This document shows positions 18,814 through 26,957 of a stretch of 48,868 nucleotides of DNA, piece by piece (the first letter of the stretch is position 1; each line of letters starts with the position of its first letter). Location of the stretch: the NCBI GenBank assembly GCA_022447555.1, contig JAKVBF010000010.1, positions 44,837 to 93,704 of the forward strand. Direction: 5' to 3'. The translations under genes and the position numbers were made by a program. The notes under the pieces are model-generated. The model made no database searches, was not told where the DNA came from, and saw only the letters and a list, made by a program, of their open reading frames with translations. The DNA comes from Mariniblastus sp. (lineage in GTDB: Bacteria; Planctomycetota; Planctomycetia; Pirellulales; Pirellulaceae).

Positions 18814-19521
18814 ATGGGTCAAAAAGTCAATCCAGTCGGATTTCGCGTCGGTGTTATGGAAGGCTGGAAAAGCCGTTGGTACGCACCGAAGGAAGAGTTT
18901 GCGACACTGCTGGTCGAAGACAAGAAGATTCGCGATTTTATCAAGAAGCACCCGACGAAAAATTATAAGGCTGCCGGGATCGATCGAATCGAGATTGAGC
19001 GAACGCGGGATGAAGTGAAAGTCATTTTGCATGTCGCCCGCCCTGGACTGATCATTGGTAAAAAGGGTCAGGAAGTCGAGCTTTTACAGGAAGAAATACA
19101 GAACTTGATTGGTCGTCGGGTTAACCTGAAGATCAATGAAATTTCGCGTCCCGAGCTTCAGGCTCAATTGGTGGCGGAGAAGATTGCCGAGCAGTTGTCC
19201 AAGCGGGCGAGTTTTCGGCGAACGATGAAACGTGCCCTCGAAGAGTCGATGGATGCTGGGGCAAAGGGGATTAAAGTTCAACTGGCGGGCCGGTTGGGCG
19301 GTGCTGAGATGGCACGAAGAGAGAAACAGATTTCAGGCTCGATTCCGTTGAGCACCTTGCGAGCGAAGATTGACTACGGTTTTACCGAAGCCATGACCCC
19401 GCAGGGCCACATCGGGGTGCAGGTTTGGATTAACCAAGGTAACTACGGAGACGAATCCGATGGCGCTGATGCCCAAACGGGTAAAACATCGAAAGGTCCA
19501 AAGAGGACGTATAAAAGGTAA
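18814..19521 (+). CDS. rpsC: 30S ribosomal protein S3 (235 aa)
   Basis: This is an S3-family protein at the mRNA entry site. MGQKVNPVGFRVGVMEGWKS starts it, the KH domain has IIGKKGQEVE, and the C-terminal half holds GAKGIKVQLAGRLGGAEMARRE. Its last 62 bases overlap the next gene, rplP, in a different frame. The overlapping tail (ADAQTGKTSKGPKRTYKR) is a basic extension of the usual S3 C-terminus. Confidence 0.97.
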   Translation: MGQKVNPVGFRVGVMEGWKSRWYAPKEEFATLLVEDKKIRDFIKKHPTKNYKAAGIDRIEIERTRDEVKVILHVARPGLIIGKKGQEVELLQEEIQNLIGRRVNLKINEISRPELQAQLVAEKIAEQLSKRASFRRTMKRALEESMDAGAKGIKVQLAGRLGGAEMARREKQISGSIPLSTLRAKIDYGFTEAMTPQGHIGVQVWINQGNYGDESDGADAQTGKTSKGPKRTYKR

Positions 19522-19876
19522 AGCCACTCGTGGTAATAAGGTTGTCTTTGGTGACTTTGGCTTGCAATCAGTTGAACCTGGTTGGCTCAAAGCCCAGACG
19601 ATCGAAGCCGGTCGTATTGCGGCTCAGCAGTATATCCGGGGCGAAGGTAAATTGTACATCCGTGTTTTTCCGCATCGCTCGATAACATCGACGCCGCTGG
19701 AAACGAGGATGGGTAAAGGTAAGGGAGAACCGGAATTTTGGGTGGCAACCATCCGTCCGGGGACGATTTTGTATGAACTGGCGGGTGTGACTGAAGAGCA
19801 GGCGAAAATCTGTTTTGCCCGCCTGGCTCACAAGATGCCTTTTCGAGTTCGAATGATCAAACGAAATGTTATGTAA
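19460..19876 (+). CDS. rplP: 50S ribosomal protein L16 (138 aa)
   Basis: This is an L16-family protein near the A site. MPKRVKHRKVQRGRIKGKA and RGNKVVFGDFGLQSVEPGWL are typical, as is the C-terminal LAHKMPFRVRMIKR. The ATG at 19460 gives MALMPKR; a second ATG at 19469 (MPKR) is also possible, and the family start MLMPKR fits either. In both cases the gene overlaps the end of rpsC by 53-62 bases. This suggests tight translational coupling between S3 and L16. Confidence 0.96.
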   Translation: MALMPKRVKHRKVQRGRIKGKATRGNKVVFGDFGLQSVEPGWLKAQTIEAGRIAAQQYIRGEGKLYIRVFPHRSITSTPLETRMGKGKGEPEFWVATIRPGTILYELAGVTEEQAKICFARLAHKMPFRVRMIKRNVM

Positions 19877-19917
19877 ACCGACTCCTGTGAGTCGGCCTGC
19901 AGATACGGGAAACAACA

Positions 19918-20148
19918 ATGGCCACGGCTAGTGAACTTAGAGAGATGAGTGATGAACAGTTGGCAGCAACTTTGAAAGAAGCTTGCACCAGCCTGTTTCG
20001 CTTGCGAGTGCAGGCTCAGACGGAGCGTCTTGACGTTCCAAGTGAGTTGCAGCGAAACCGCAAGCTAATTGCTCGAATTAAAACCGTGCAAAATGAACGT
20101 CAGCGTAAACAGGCGGATGAGGCTGCGGCTGAATCGTCAGCCGGTTAG
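19918..20148 (+). CDS. rpmC: 50S ribosomal protein L29 (76 aa)
   Basis: This is a small two-helix L29-family protein near the tunnel exit. ELREMSDEQLAATLKEACTSLFRLRVQAQT and the basic ELQRNRKLIARIKTVQNERQRK are typical. The C-terminal tail (QADEAAAESSAG) is an acidic addition to the usual 63-67 residues. Its place after rplP is standard. Confidence 0.94.
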   Translation: MATASELREMSDEQLAATLKEACTSLFRLRVQAQTERLDVPSELQRNRKLIARIKTVQNERQRKQADEAAAESSAG

Positions 20149-20206
20149 GGAACAGTGTAAAGGCGAATGATCGTCTGGCTCACTTTGGAAATAACGAGAA
20201 AACATA

Positions 20207-20560
20207 ATGCCCAAACGAGTAGCAGTAGGTCGAGTGACCAGTGATAAGATGGCAAAGACCCGTGTGGTAGAAATTCCACGGAAGGTTCGCCATCCGAAGT
20301 ACGGCAAATTCATCCGGCAGCGTACGGTTTGTTACGTGCATGACGAGAATAACGAATCCGGCCTCGGCGACACGGTCAAAATAGTCGAGTCGCATCCGGT
20401 TTCCAAGAAGAAGCGATGGATGCTGGTCGAAGTGGTTGAGAAGAGTAGGGAGGTCGACGTGGCTGCTATGCGAGCTGCTCGTAAGCAGTCGGGTGAAGAG
20501 GTTGAAGTAGAGGATGCTGGTGACACAACCGGGGCTGACACAGAACCAGCAGTAGAGTGA
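20207..20560 (+). CDS. rpsQ: 30S ribosomal protein S17 with acidic C-terminal tail (117 aa)
   Basis: This is an S17-family OB-fold protein of the 30S body. [28 protein letters not shown] and [27 protein letters not shown] are diagnostic. The domain ends near residue 88; then comes a tail of about 30 residues ([22 protein letters not shown]) that is strongly acidic and absent from E. coli S17 (84 aa). Tails like this occur on several ribosomal proteins in this phylum. Confidence 0.95.
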   Translation: MPKRVAVGRVTSDKMAKTRVVEIPRKVRHPKYGKFIRQRTVCYVHDENNESGLGDTVKIVESHPVSKKKRWMLVEVVEKSREVDVAAMRAARKQSGEEVEVEDAGDTTGADTEPAVE

Positions 20561-20626
20561 ATGTCCAGGCAGAGACTGAAGTTAGAGTTCGTCCGAATAC
20601 AGTAAATTGAATCCCGATATAGAACC

Positions 20627-20995
20627 ATGATTCAACAAGAAACAAGATTGCAAGTCGCAGACAACACGGGTGCCAAGGAAATTATGTGCATCAAAGTGTT
20701 GGGTGGATCACGCCGACGATTTGCTGGGCTGGGTGATGTGATCACCGCCAGCGTGAAAAGTGTTATACCTGGTAGCGACTTGAAAAAGAAGACGATCGTC
20801 AAAGCGGTCATTGTCCGAGTGAAACAGCCCACACGGCGTGCGGATGGTAGCTATATCAAGTTTGATGCCAATGCCGCGGTGATCATTGACAACGATAAGA
20901 ACCCGCGAGGCACTCGTATTTTTGGAGCTGTTGCTCGAGAGCTGAGAGATCGGAATTTTATGAAGATCGTCAGTTTGGCAAATGAAGTGATTTAA
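20627..20995 (+). CDS. rplN: 50S ribosomal protein L14 (122 aa)
   Basis: This is an L14-family protein at the subunit interface. [27 protein letters not shown] and [29 protein letters not shown] are almost invariant in bacteria. The length of 122 is exact for the family. In most bacteria rplX (L24) follows; here the next gene is rplE after only 106 bases, too few for L24. Confidence 0.97.
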   Translation: MIQQETRLQVADNTGAKEIMCIKVLGGSRRRFAGLGDVITASVKSVIPGSDLKKKTIVKAVIVRVKQPTRRADGSYIKFDANAAVIIDNDKNPRGTRIFGAVARELRDRNFMKIVSLANEVI

Positions 20996-21071
20996 GGCGT
21001 TTTTTGAACGATCGATTTTGAAACAGTAAAACATTCCATATTGGTTTTTTGTATCACCAAAAAACAGAATT

Positions 21072-21090
21072 CCTCGCTTGCGAGGAGGAG
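21072..21090 (+). promoter_or_regulatory. Hairpin touching the rplE Shine-Dalgarno
   Basis: CCTCG (21072-21076) pairs with CGAGG (21081-21085) across a CTTG tetraloop, and the 3' arm overlaps the Shine-Dalgarno GGAGGAG (21084-21090), 11 bases before the rplE ATG. Forming the hairpin would hide part of the ribosome site. In E. coli, S8 represses from near the L5 start; whether this is a related control is only a guess. Confidence 0.3.
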
Positions 21091-21101
21091 ATTAAAGGCA
21101 G

Positions 21102-21665
21102 ATGAAGCCGCGATTACAACAAAAGTACTTGGATGAAATACGGACAGCGATGGCCGAGCAATATGGCCATACTAACGTCCATTCCATCCCACGGCTTGAA
21201 AAAATTGTGATTAACATGGGTGTTGGATCGGCCGTTCAGGATAAGAAGGATTTGGATGATGCCAACGCCGCTTTGACACTGATCGCCGGTCAGAAACCAG
21301 TTCTCACGAAGGCTCGCAAATCGATCGCCAACTTCCGCTTGCGTGAAGGAGTGCCAATCGGATGTAAGGTCACACTGCGAGGGGCTCGGATGTATGAGTT
21401 TTTAGATCGACTCCTGACATTGGTCCTTCCCCGTGTTCGTGACTTTCGTGGGGTTAGCCGCAAAGCGTTTGATGGCCGCGGCAACTACAGCTTGGGGCTA
21501 AATGAGTATTTGGTTTTTCCCGAGTTGAATCCCGATAAATTTACCCGGACTCAAGGGTTGAACATCGTGTTTGTCTCTTCCGCGGCGACTGACGATGAGG
21601 GTCGAGAATTGTTGAAGATGTTTGGGATGCCATTTCGTGAAGAGAAAAAAGCGAGTGCAGACTAA
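21102..21665 (+). CDS. rplE: 50S ribosomal protein L5 (187 aa)
   Basis: This is an L5-family protein contacting 5S rRNA and P-site t[21 protein letters not shown], then [34 protein letters not shown] and [20 protein letters not shown] are conserved. The length of 187 is near the family's 179. rplX is missing before it. The 164 bases after it cannot hold rpsN (S14), whose usual place is here. Confidence 0.97.
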   Translation: MKPRLQQKYLDEIRTAMAEQYGHTNVHSIPRLEKIVINMGVGSAVQDKKDLDDANAALTLIAGQKPVLTKARKSIANFRLREGVPIGCKVTLRGARMYEFLDRLLTLVLPRVRDFRGVSRKAFDGRGNYSLGLNEYLVFPELNPDKFTRTQGLNIVFVSSAATDDEGRELLKMFGMPFREEKKASAD

Positions 21666-21829
21666 GTCCGGTTGAGAAGCCGAAAAGATAATTTATTACT
21701 GGTTAAAAGAGTTTATTCCAGGCGTACTTGAAGCTAGTTGGTAGAGAAGAATACAAGACCTCGTAAGTGGTGAGGCCATCAGAGGCCAATTCCAAACTGC
21801 GTGATTAATGTAAAGGGAAATGTACGACT

Positions 21830-22225
21830 ATGATGACTGACCCGATTGCCGACATGCTTACGCGTATTCGTAACGCTGTAAGTGTGGAGCGGCCACAAGT
21901 GGAAATGCCGGTTTCCAAGGTCAAACGGGGTGTAGCCGAAGTTCTCAAGAGGGAAGGCTATATCTGGGATTTTGAGTGTGAGGATGGCAGTCCTGTGGGC
22001 TGTTTGAAAATTGAGCTCAAGTACGGCCCGAGTGGCGAAAAAGTGATTCGCAAAATTCGGCGCATTAGCAAGCCAGGCTGTCGGGTTTATTCCCGAGCCA
22101 AAGACTTGCGTCCCGTTTTGAATGGGTTGGGGATTTCAATCCTCAGCACGAGTCGCGGTATGATGAGTGACCGGGAAGCTCGCCAACAAAAAGTGGGTGG
22201 TGAAGTTCTTTGTGAAATCTGGTAG
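21830..22225 (+). CDS. rpsH: 30S ribosomal protein S8 (131 aa)
   Basis: This is an S8-family protein that binds helix 21 of 16S rRNA and in E. coli represses spc operon translation. MTDPIADMLTRIRNAVSVERP, GISILSTSRGMMSDREARQQKVGGEVLCEIW are typical. A tandem ATG pair opens the frame; starting at the second codon is equally possible. The 164-base gap before it contains small inverted repeats (CCTC...GAGG near 21761-21777) that may belong to a leader. Confidence 0.97.
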   Translation: MMTDPIADMLTRIRNAVSVERPQVEMPVSKVKRGVAEVLKREGYIWDFECEDGSPVGCLKIELKYGPSGEKVIRKIRRISKPGCRVYSRAKDLRPVLNGLGISILSTSRGMMSDREARQQKVGGEVLCEIW

Positions 22226-22277
22226 GCGGAACTGCCGTTAGTCGTCTTAGGACATAGTGATTACAGGTTAAAGACAA

Positions 22278-22814
22278 ATGTCTCGTATTGGAAACAAACC
22301 GATTGCCATTCTCGACGGTGTGAAAGTCAACGTCGATGGACAGACCGTAGCGGTCGAAGGCCCGAAAGGCAAATTGAGTACCGATTTTCGCCCTGAGGTG
22401 AACATCGAAGTTGACGGGGACAATGTGAAAGTCTCTCGATACAAAGATGATAGTAACTCGAAAGCGTTGCATGGCTTAACGCGTGCGTTGATCAACAACA
22501 TGGTCATCGGCGTTAAGGACGGTTATGAAAAGAAGCTTGAATTGCAAGGTGTAGGTTACGTCGCTTCGGTTCAGGGGAATCAGCTTTCATTGCGGGTGGG
22601 TTATGCAAACGAATTGAAATGCCTCATTCCAACTGGTTTGGACGTGACTTGTCCCGATCAAACACATATTGATGTGAAGGGTTGTGATAAGCAACTTGTC
22701 GGGCAGTTTGCAGCGGAAGTGAGATCATTGAGAAAGCCGGAGCCTTACAAAGGTAAAGGGATTCGATACGTTGGAGAGTACGTGAAGATTAAACCTGGTA
22801 AAGCAGCGACGTAA
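22278..22814 (+). CDS. rplF: 50S ribosomal protein L6 (178 aa)
   Basis: This is an L6-family protein near the factor-binding site. MSRIGNKPIAILDGVKV, LTRALINNMVIGVKDGYEKKLELQGVGYVA and the C-terminal EPYKGKGIRYVGEYVKIKPGKA are standard. The length of 178 is exact for the family. It lies 52 bases after rpsH. Confidence 0.97.
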   Translation: MSRIGNKPIAILDGVKVNVDGQTVAVEGPKGKLSTDFRPEVNIEVDGDNVKVSRYKDDSNSKALHGLTRALINNMVIGVKDGYEKKLELQGVGYVASVQGNQLSLRVGYANELKCLIPTGLDVTCPDQTHIDVKGCDKQLVGQFAAEVRSLRKPEPYKGKGIRYVGEYVKIKPGKAAT

Positions 22815-22899
22815 ACCGTGGCGGTTTTGACCGGTGGCGAGCTATTCAAAGGGCTTGTCTGAACAGGAAACATCAGACTCATTTGAGTGAGACGATAAA

Positions 22900-23268
22900 G
22901 TGAAATATACAAAAGCACTTAATTTGCAGCGAGGGCGGCGTAAGAACCGCGTGCGCAAACGGGTTCAAGGAAATTCAGCAAAACCCCGTCTGAGCGTTTT
23001 TCGCAGTAACAAGCATTTGTACTGTCAATTAATAGACGATGAGAATGGCCTGACATTGGCTTCTGCCAGTACTCGAGATAAAGATTTGGCTGGTCAGATC
23101 AAGTATGGCGGCAATTGTGATGCAGCCAAACTTGTAGGTCAGTCGATTGCCGAAAAGGCAAAGTCGGCGGGTATCGATCAGGCGTGTTTTGACCGGGGGA
23201 GCTATAAGTTCCACGGTCGAGTTGCCGAGCTGGCCAATGCGGCCCGCGAAGGCGGATTGCAATTTTAG
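22900..23268 (+). CDS. rplR: 50S ribosomal protein L18 (122 aa)
   Basis: This is an L18-family protein that binds 5S r[39 protein letters not shown] and [26 protein letters not shown] are diagnostic. The frame begins with GTG. The length of 122 fits the family (117-122). An 85-base gap separates it from rplF. Confidence 0.96.
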   Translation: MKYTKALNLQRGRRKNRVRKRVQGNSAKPRLSVFRSNKHLYCQLIDDENGLTLASASTRDKDLAGQIKYGGNCDAAKLVGQSIAEKAKSAGIDQACFDRGSYKFHGRVAELANAAREGGLQF

Positions 23269-23321
23269 AGCGAACATTTCAAGGACCTAGTCCTTAAAGA
23301 TTTACTACGAGGAAAAAAATC

Positions 23322-23804
23322 GTGGCAACTGACACAACAAGCTCGGGCTTGATTGAACGAACTGTCAAAATCAAACGATGTGCTGCTGTCGTAAAAGGCG
23401 GACGTCGTTTTAGTTTTGCAGCGATGGTCGTCGTGGGCGACGGCAACGGCAAAGTCGGCTGTGGCTATGGCAAAGCGAACGAAGTGCCGCCAAGCGTCGA
23501 AAAAGCGAATAAGCAGGCCACGCGAGCGATGGTCGAGATTCCGATTGTCGAGGGGTCAATTCCCCACGAGGTCAAAGGTCGGTTTGGCGCCGCTAAGGTG
23601 GTCTTGTTACCGGCCGGTCCTGGTACCGGTGTGATTGCTGGTTCTGCCGTACGTGCTGTTTGCGAAGCAGCTGGTATCAAAAATATCCTTACCAAGAGTT
23701 TCGGTAGCAATAATCCTGTGACCCTTGTGAAGGCCACGGTTGAAGCGCTGAAACAGTTGAGAACAGAAGAAGACATTCAACGATTACGAGGAGTGGAGCT
23801 GTGA
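23322..23804 (+). CDS. rpsE: 30S ribosomal protein S5 (160 aa)
   Basis: This is an S5-family protein involved in translational accuracy. The double-stranded RNA-binding part reads [29 protein letters not shown], and the second domain [35 protein letters not shown] is conserved. It starts GTG. Its stop overlaps the GTG of rplO by four bases. rpmD (L30), which sits between these two genes in many bacteria, is absent. Confidence 0.97.
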   Translation: MATDTTSSGLIERTVKIKRCAAVVKGGRRFSFAAMVVVGDGNGKVGCGYGKANEVPPSVEKANKQATRAMVEIPIVEGSIPHEVKGRFGAAKVVLLPAGPGTGVIAGSAVRAVCEAAGIKNILTKSFGSNNPVTLVKATVEALKQLRTEEDIQRLRGVEL

Positions 23805-24292
23805 ATATCCACGATATCCACGAAGGAATTCAAAAATTCAAACGCCGTAAACGGCTAGGCCGAGGGCCCGGCTCGGGCCTTGGTAAGACGTCTGGTCGCG
23901 GTCACAACGGACAGCATTCGCGTGCGGGAGCTTCGCAGAATGTGAACTTTCAGGGTGGTGCGATGCCGATGTTCCGCCGGATTCCAAAGCGAGGATTCAA
24001 TAACAAGTTCGCGTTGATGGTGGGTACCGTCAACGTTAGCGACCTGGAAGATAATTTTGAGTCCGGCGAAGAAGTGACTCCTGACGCTTTGCGAGCAAAA
24101 GATTTAGCAAAATATCGTTACGATGTTCTGAAAATATTGGGAGACGGTGAGCTTTCGAAAAAATTGAAGGTTTCTGCTCACAAATTCAGCAAATCTGCTC
24201 GTGAGAAGATAGAGAAGGCAGGCGGGGAAGTCGTCGAATTGCCGGGCAAAAAGCCCGTTGTTAAGAATAAGATGAAGTCGGCTAAAAAGTAA
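23801..24292 (+). CDS. rplO: 50S ribosomal protein L15 (163 aa)
   Basis: This is an L15-family protein. [28 protein letters not shown] and [17 protein letters not shown] are the glycine-rich N-terminal hallmark. It starts with GTG inside the rpsE stop (GTGA), implying coupled translation. The C-terminus ([11 protein letters not shown]) adds a basic tail. SecY follows after 175 bases. Confidence 0.96.
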   Translation: MNIHDIHEGIQKFKRRKRLGRGPGSGLGKTSGRGHNGQHSRAGASQNVNFQGGAMPMFRRIPKRGFNNKFALMVGTVNVSDLEDNFESGEEVTPDALRAKDLAKYRYDVLKILGDGELSKKLKVSAHKFSKSAREKIEKAGGEVVELPGKKPVVKNKMKSAKK

Positions 24293-24467
24293 TACTCTTC
24301 AACGAACTTTGGGTTGGGGGTAGGCGAGATTGAGCCGGTGGGTTCAATTCCTATTGTCATTCATTGGGTTTCGACAGAGAATTGGTTCTTTGCCGCGGCG
24401 TTATTCGCCAGCCTGATCGAACAAGGATCAAGAGTGCGGTGCATTGTATTAAAAGGGAATTGACCCA

Positions 24468-25832
24468 ATGTTAGAAAAACTGCGAATCATCTTTACGATT
24501 CCAGAATTAAGGCGCAAAATCCTACTGACGTTGTTTTTGTTGGCCATCTATCGAGTTGGCTGGCAAATTCCGTTGCCAATCATCGATCAGGAAGCGATGA
24601 GTGAATTTGCCCGGAACATCGGTTCCAGCAACGTCGGTGACTTTCTTAAGAAGGTTTCCGTATTCAGCGCAAGTCAGTTGAACCAGGCGACGATTTTTGG
24701 TCTTGGAATCATGCCCTACATCTCGGCTGCCATTATTTTGCAGCTGATGGGTTCGGTCTACAAACCCTTGGAAGATCTCAAGAAAGAGGGCGAAGCGGGC
24801 CGGAAAAAAATCAACGAGTACACTCGATATCTGACAGTCGTTCTCTGCTTGATTCAGAGTGCCGGATTCCTTTGGATCTTTGTGATGGGCCAAAATCTGA
24901 CGGCGGCTCCATTCGAGGGGGCGAACGATCAACTAACGTTCGGCTGGCAGATTACGTCGATTTTAATCATGACCTGCGGTTCCGTCTTCTTGATGTGGCT
25001 AGGCGAGCAAATTGACGAATACGGAATTGGTAATGGGATCAGCCTTTTGATCATGGCCGGTATTGTTGCAGCCATGCCGGGTGCGCTGGCTGGCTTGTTA
25101 GCCAATGCTCGTTTTGAGTTGACTAGTTTGACCAGCGGTGAAGTAGGTCTGGAGAAAATGTTGGTCCTGATCATGGTCTTTGTAGGCGTGGTGGTCGGTG
25201 TCGTGTTCATTACGTTAGCACAACGTCGGATCCCAACCCAAAGTGCAAAGCACGTTCGTGGTCGCCGGGTTTACGGTGGCACGCGGCAATACATGCCGTT
25301 ACGAATCAATCAGGCTGGCGTGATGCCGATCATCTTTGCCAGTAGTTTGCTGATGCTGCCTCCTTTCCTACTTCAGTGGGTAGGTCCACAGCTTGGGAAT
25401 AATATCTTTGGAAACTCGATCACCAATTTTGGTAACGTTTTGCAAAACCCGTTATCGATGATATACAACCTGATTTACATTGGAATGATTTACTTCTTCT
25501 GTTACTTCTGGACGGCGATCACGTTTAACCCCAAAGAGATTGCGGAAAATTTAAAGGACAACGGAACCTTTATTCCGGGATATCGACCCGGGCGTAGAAC
25601 CGAGGACTATTTAGAGAAGGTGATCGAACGAATCACTTATGTCGGAGCTGGCTTCCTTGCCTTGGTAGCAGTGATTCCAACGATCATTTCACATTCCCTC
25701 AATGTCGATTTTATGGTCGCCAACTTCTATGGTGGTACGGGATTGCTGATTGCCGTATCGGTTGCGTTTGACCTCGTCCAGAAAATTGACAGTCACTTAG
25801 TAATGCGAAATTACAAGGGCTTGCTGGAGTGA
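24468..25832 (+). CDS. secY: Preprotein translocase subunit SecY (454 aa)
   Basis: This is the central channel of the Sec translocon, with about ten membrane helices visible as hydrophobic segments. It has an N-terminal IPELRRKILLTLFLLAIYRVG, the cytoplasmic GEAGRKKINEYTRYLT, SLLIMAGIV, and RINQAGVMPIIFASSLL, all family landmarks. The length of 454 is slightly longer than E. coli SecY (443). It is the last gene of the cluster: a terminator follows 24 bases after the stop. adk, map and infA, which often come next, are not here. Confidence 0.97.
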   Translation: MLEKLRIIFTIPELRRKILLTLFLLAIYRVGWQIPLPIIDQEAMSEFARNIGSSNVGDFLKKVSVFSASQLNQATIFGLGIMPYISAAIILQLMGSVYKPLEDLKKEGEAGRKKINEYTRYLTVVLCLIQSAGFLWIFVMGQNLTAAPFEGANDQLTFGWQITSILIMTCGSVFLMWLGEQIDEYGIGNGISLLIMAGIVAAMPGALAGLLANARFELTSLTSGEVGLEKMLVLIMVFVGVVVGVVFITLAQRRIPTQSAKHVRGRRVYGGTRQYMPLRINQAGVMPIIFASSLLMLPPFLLQWVGPQLGNNIFGNSITNFGNVLQNPLSMIYNLIYIGMIYFFCYFWTAITFNPKEIAENLKDNGTFIPGYRPGRRTEDYLEKVIERITYVGAGFLALVAVIPTIISHSLNVDFMVANFYGGTGLLIAVSVAFDLVQKIDSHLVMRNYKGLLE

Positions 25833-25855
25833 GCCATTACCTTGAAGAACGAATG

Positions 25856-25887
25856 AAGCCCGGTTTTTTCAAAGCCGGGCTTTTTTT
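25856..25887 (+). terminator. Rho-independent terminator after secY
   Basis: The stem AGCCCGG/CCGGGCT (arms from 25857 and to 25881) has an 11-base loop and runs into seven T residues. It would end the S10-spc transcript. Confidence 0.9.
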
Positions 25888-25925
25888 AATGCCCCTGCAG
25901 CGTAATCGTCCGTCGCAACACGGAA

Positions 25926-25966
25926 ATCTTGGTAAAGGAGATCTTGGTAAAGGAGATCTTGGTAAA
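25926..25966. repeat. 15-bp direct repeat, two full and one partial copy
   Basis: The unit ATCTTGGTAAAGGAG occurs at 25926-25940 and 25941-25955, with an 11-base third copy at 25956-25966. It lies between the secY terminator and the convergent methyltransferase gene. It is probably a slippage repeat. Confidence 0.75.
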
Positions 25967-26019
25967 CCCGACAAGGCCTTCGTTAACAATTTAGTAGGCC
26001 AAAACGATTCATGGAAGTA

Positions 26020-26847
26020 TTAGCGAACCGCGACGATGTAGCAAACCCAACTGGGGTTGCTCGGAACGTCTTCCCCTTTGACCCACTCCCCGGTGTCTTC
26101 TCCATCTTCGTCTTCCAATTCCCAATACACATAGCTATTACTGAATCCCGCTTCGTTCAATAATTCGCGAACTTCTGGAATAGTCCAAAAACGCCAATGG
26201 TACTCAAACGCGTGTTTCAACTTGCTGCCGTCTTTGAACTTGAAGCTGATATAAAAGTCGGCGTCATGAGTGATCGGATTGAAACGTCCCTGTTCCCAGT
26301 GGTAATTAAATCCTTTCTTCCCTTTTTTAATAACCCGTTTGTCGGTCTGGCCCTCGGAGTAGCAATCCCCTCCACCCATCATGTCCATAATCATGACACT
26401 CTCATCAGCCATGTTTGAGCGAGCGAATTGGAAATAATCCAGCAACTCAGCCCGTGTCTTAAATAACCAAAACGAAAAGTTTTGGGCCGCTAGGACGTCC
26501 ACCCTAGGGCGATTATTTTTGCGGACATCTTGTTCCAATATTTTGATGCGCGATTGCTGTCGTTCATTCAGCCTCGGGTAATTGTTTTCATGTCCCCACT
26601 GCAGCGGCTCAGGATCTAGATCGACTCCGGTAGCGGTCCGTTTACGACCTCGCTTCACCCATTCACAGCAGACGGCGAAAGTCCCACAGAAGTCCTCTCG
26701 AAGTGACTTGGGTTTGTGACCAAATTCTTCCTGAAAAGCTTGGTCGAAAAATTCAACCTCATGCTCTGGGGATTGGACCGATTTGAGATAGCATTTGTAC
26801 TTGTCTGCTTTTTCGGCTAACGTTTTTTTGCTCTTTTTACGGGGCAT
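26020..26847 (-). CDS. Class I SAM-dependent methyltransferase, specificity unknown (275 aa)
   Basis: A Rossmann-type methyltransferase is suggested by EDFCGTFAVCCEWVKRG (SAM loop), the acidic end of strand 2 in ATGVDLDPEPLQWG, and VDVLAAQNFSFWLF after it. The second half is Gly- and aromatic-rich (MIMDMMGGGDCYSEG, HYHWRFWTIPEVRELLNEAGF), and the final strand reads SWVCYIVAVR. I chose the ATG at 26847 (MPRKKSKKT) because the longer frame to 26961 overlaps the end of tatD and adds unlikely residues. The Shine-Dalgarno is weak. The substrate is unknown. It may be co-transcribed with tatD, 110 bases upstream. Confidence 0.8.
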   Translation of the reverse strand: MPRKKSKKTLAEKADKYKCYLKSVQSPEHEVEFFDQAFQEEFGHKPKSLREDFCGTFAVCCEWVKRGRKRTATGVDLDPEPLQWGHENNYPRLNERQQSRIKILEQDVRKNNRPRVDVLAAQNFSFWLFKTRAELLDYFQFARSNMADESVMIMDMMGGGDCYSEGQTDKRVIKKGKKGFNYHWEQGRFNPITHDADFYISFKFKDGSKLKHAFEYHWRFWTIPEVRELLNEAGFSNSYVYWELEDEDGEDTGEWVKGEDVPSNPSWVCYIVAVR

Positions 26848-26957
26848 CAAGGGTTCTCGCAGGTGCAGGTCAATCAGGTGGTTATTGATTGTAACAAGGA
26901 ACCCGCAGCTGTTGTATTGGCAAATTTTCGAGGCCCTTCTCCGGCATGGGCATTTCG

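Noticed and set aside
25829-26023. 64-codon frame starting inside the secY stop
   Set aside because: It contains the secY terminator and the 15-bp repeat, and its sequence (LGKGDLGKGDLGK) is just the translated repeat.
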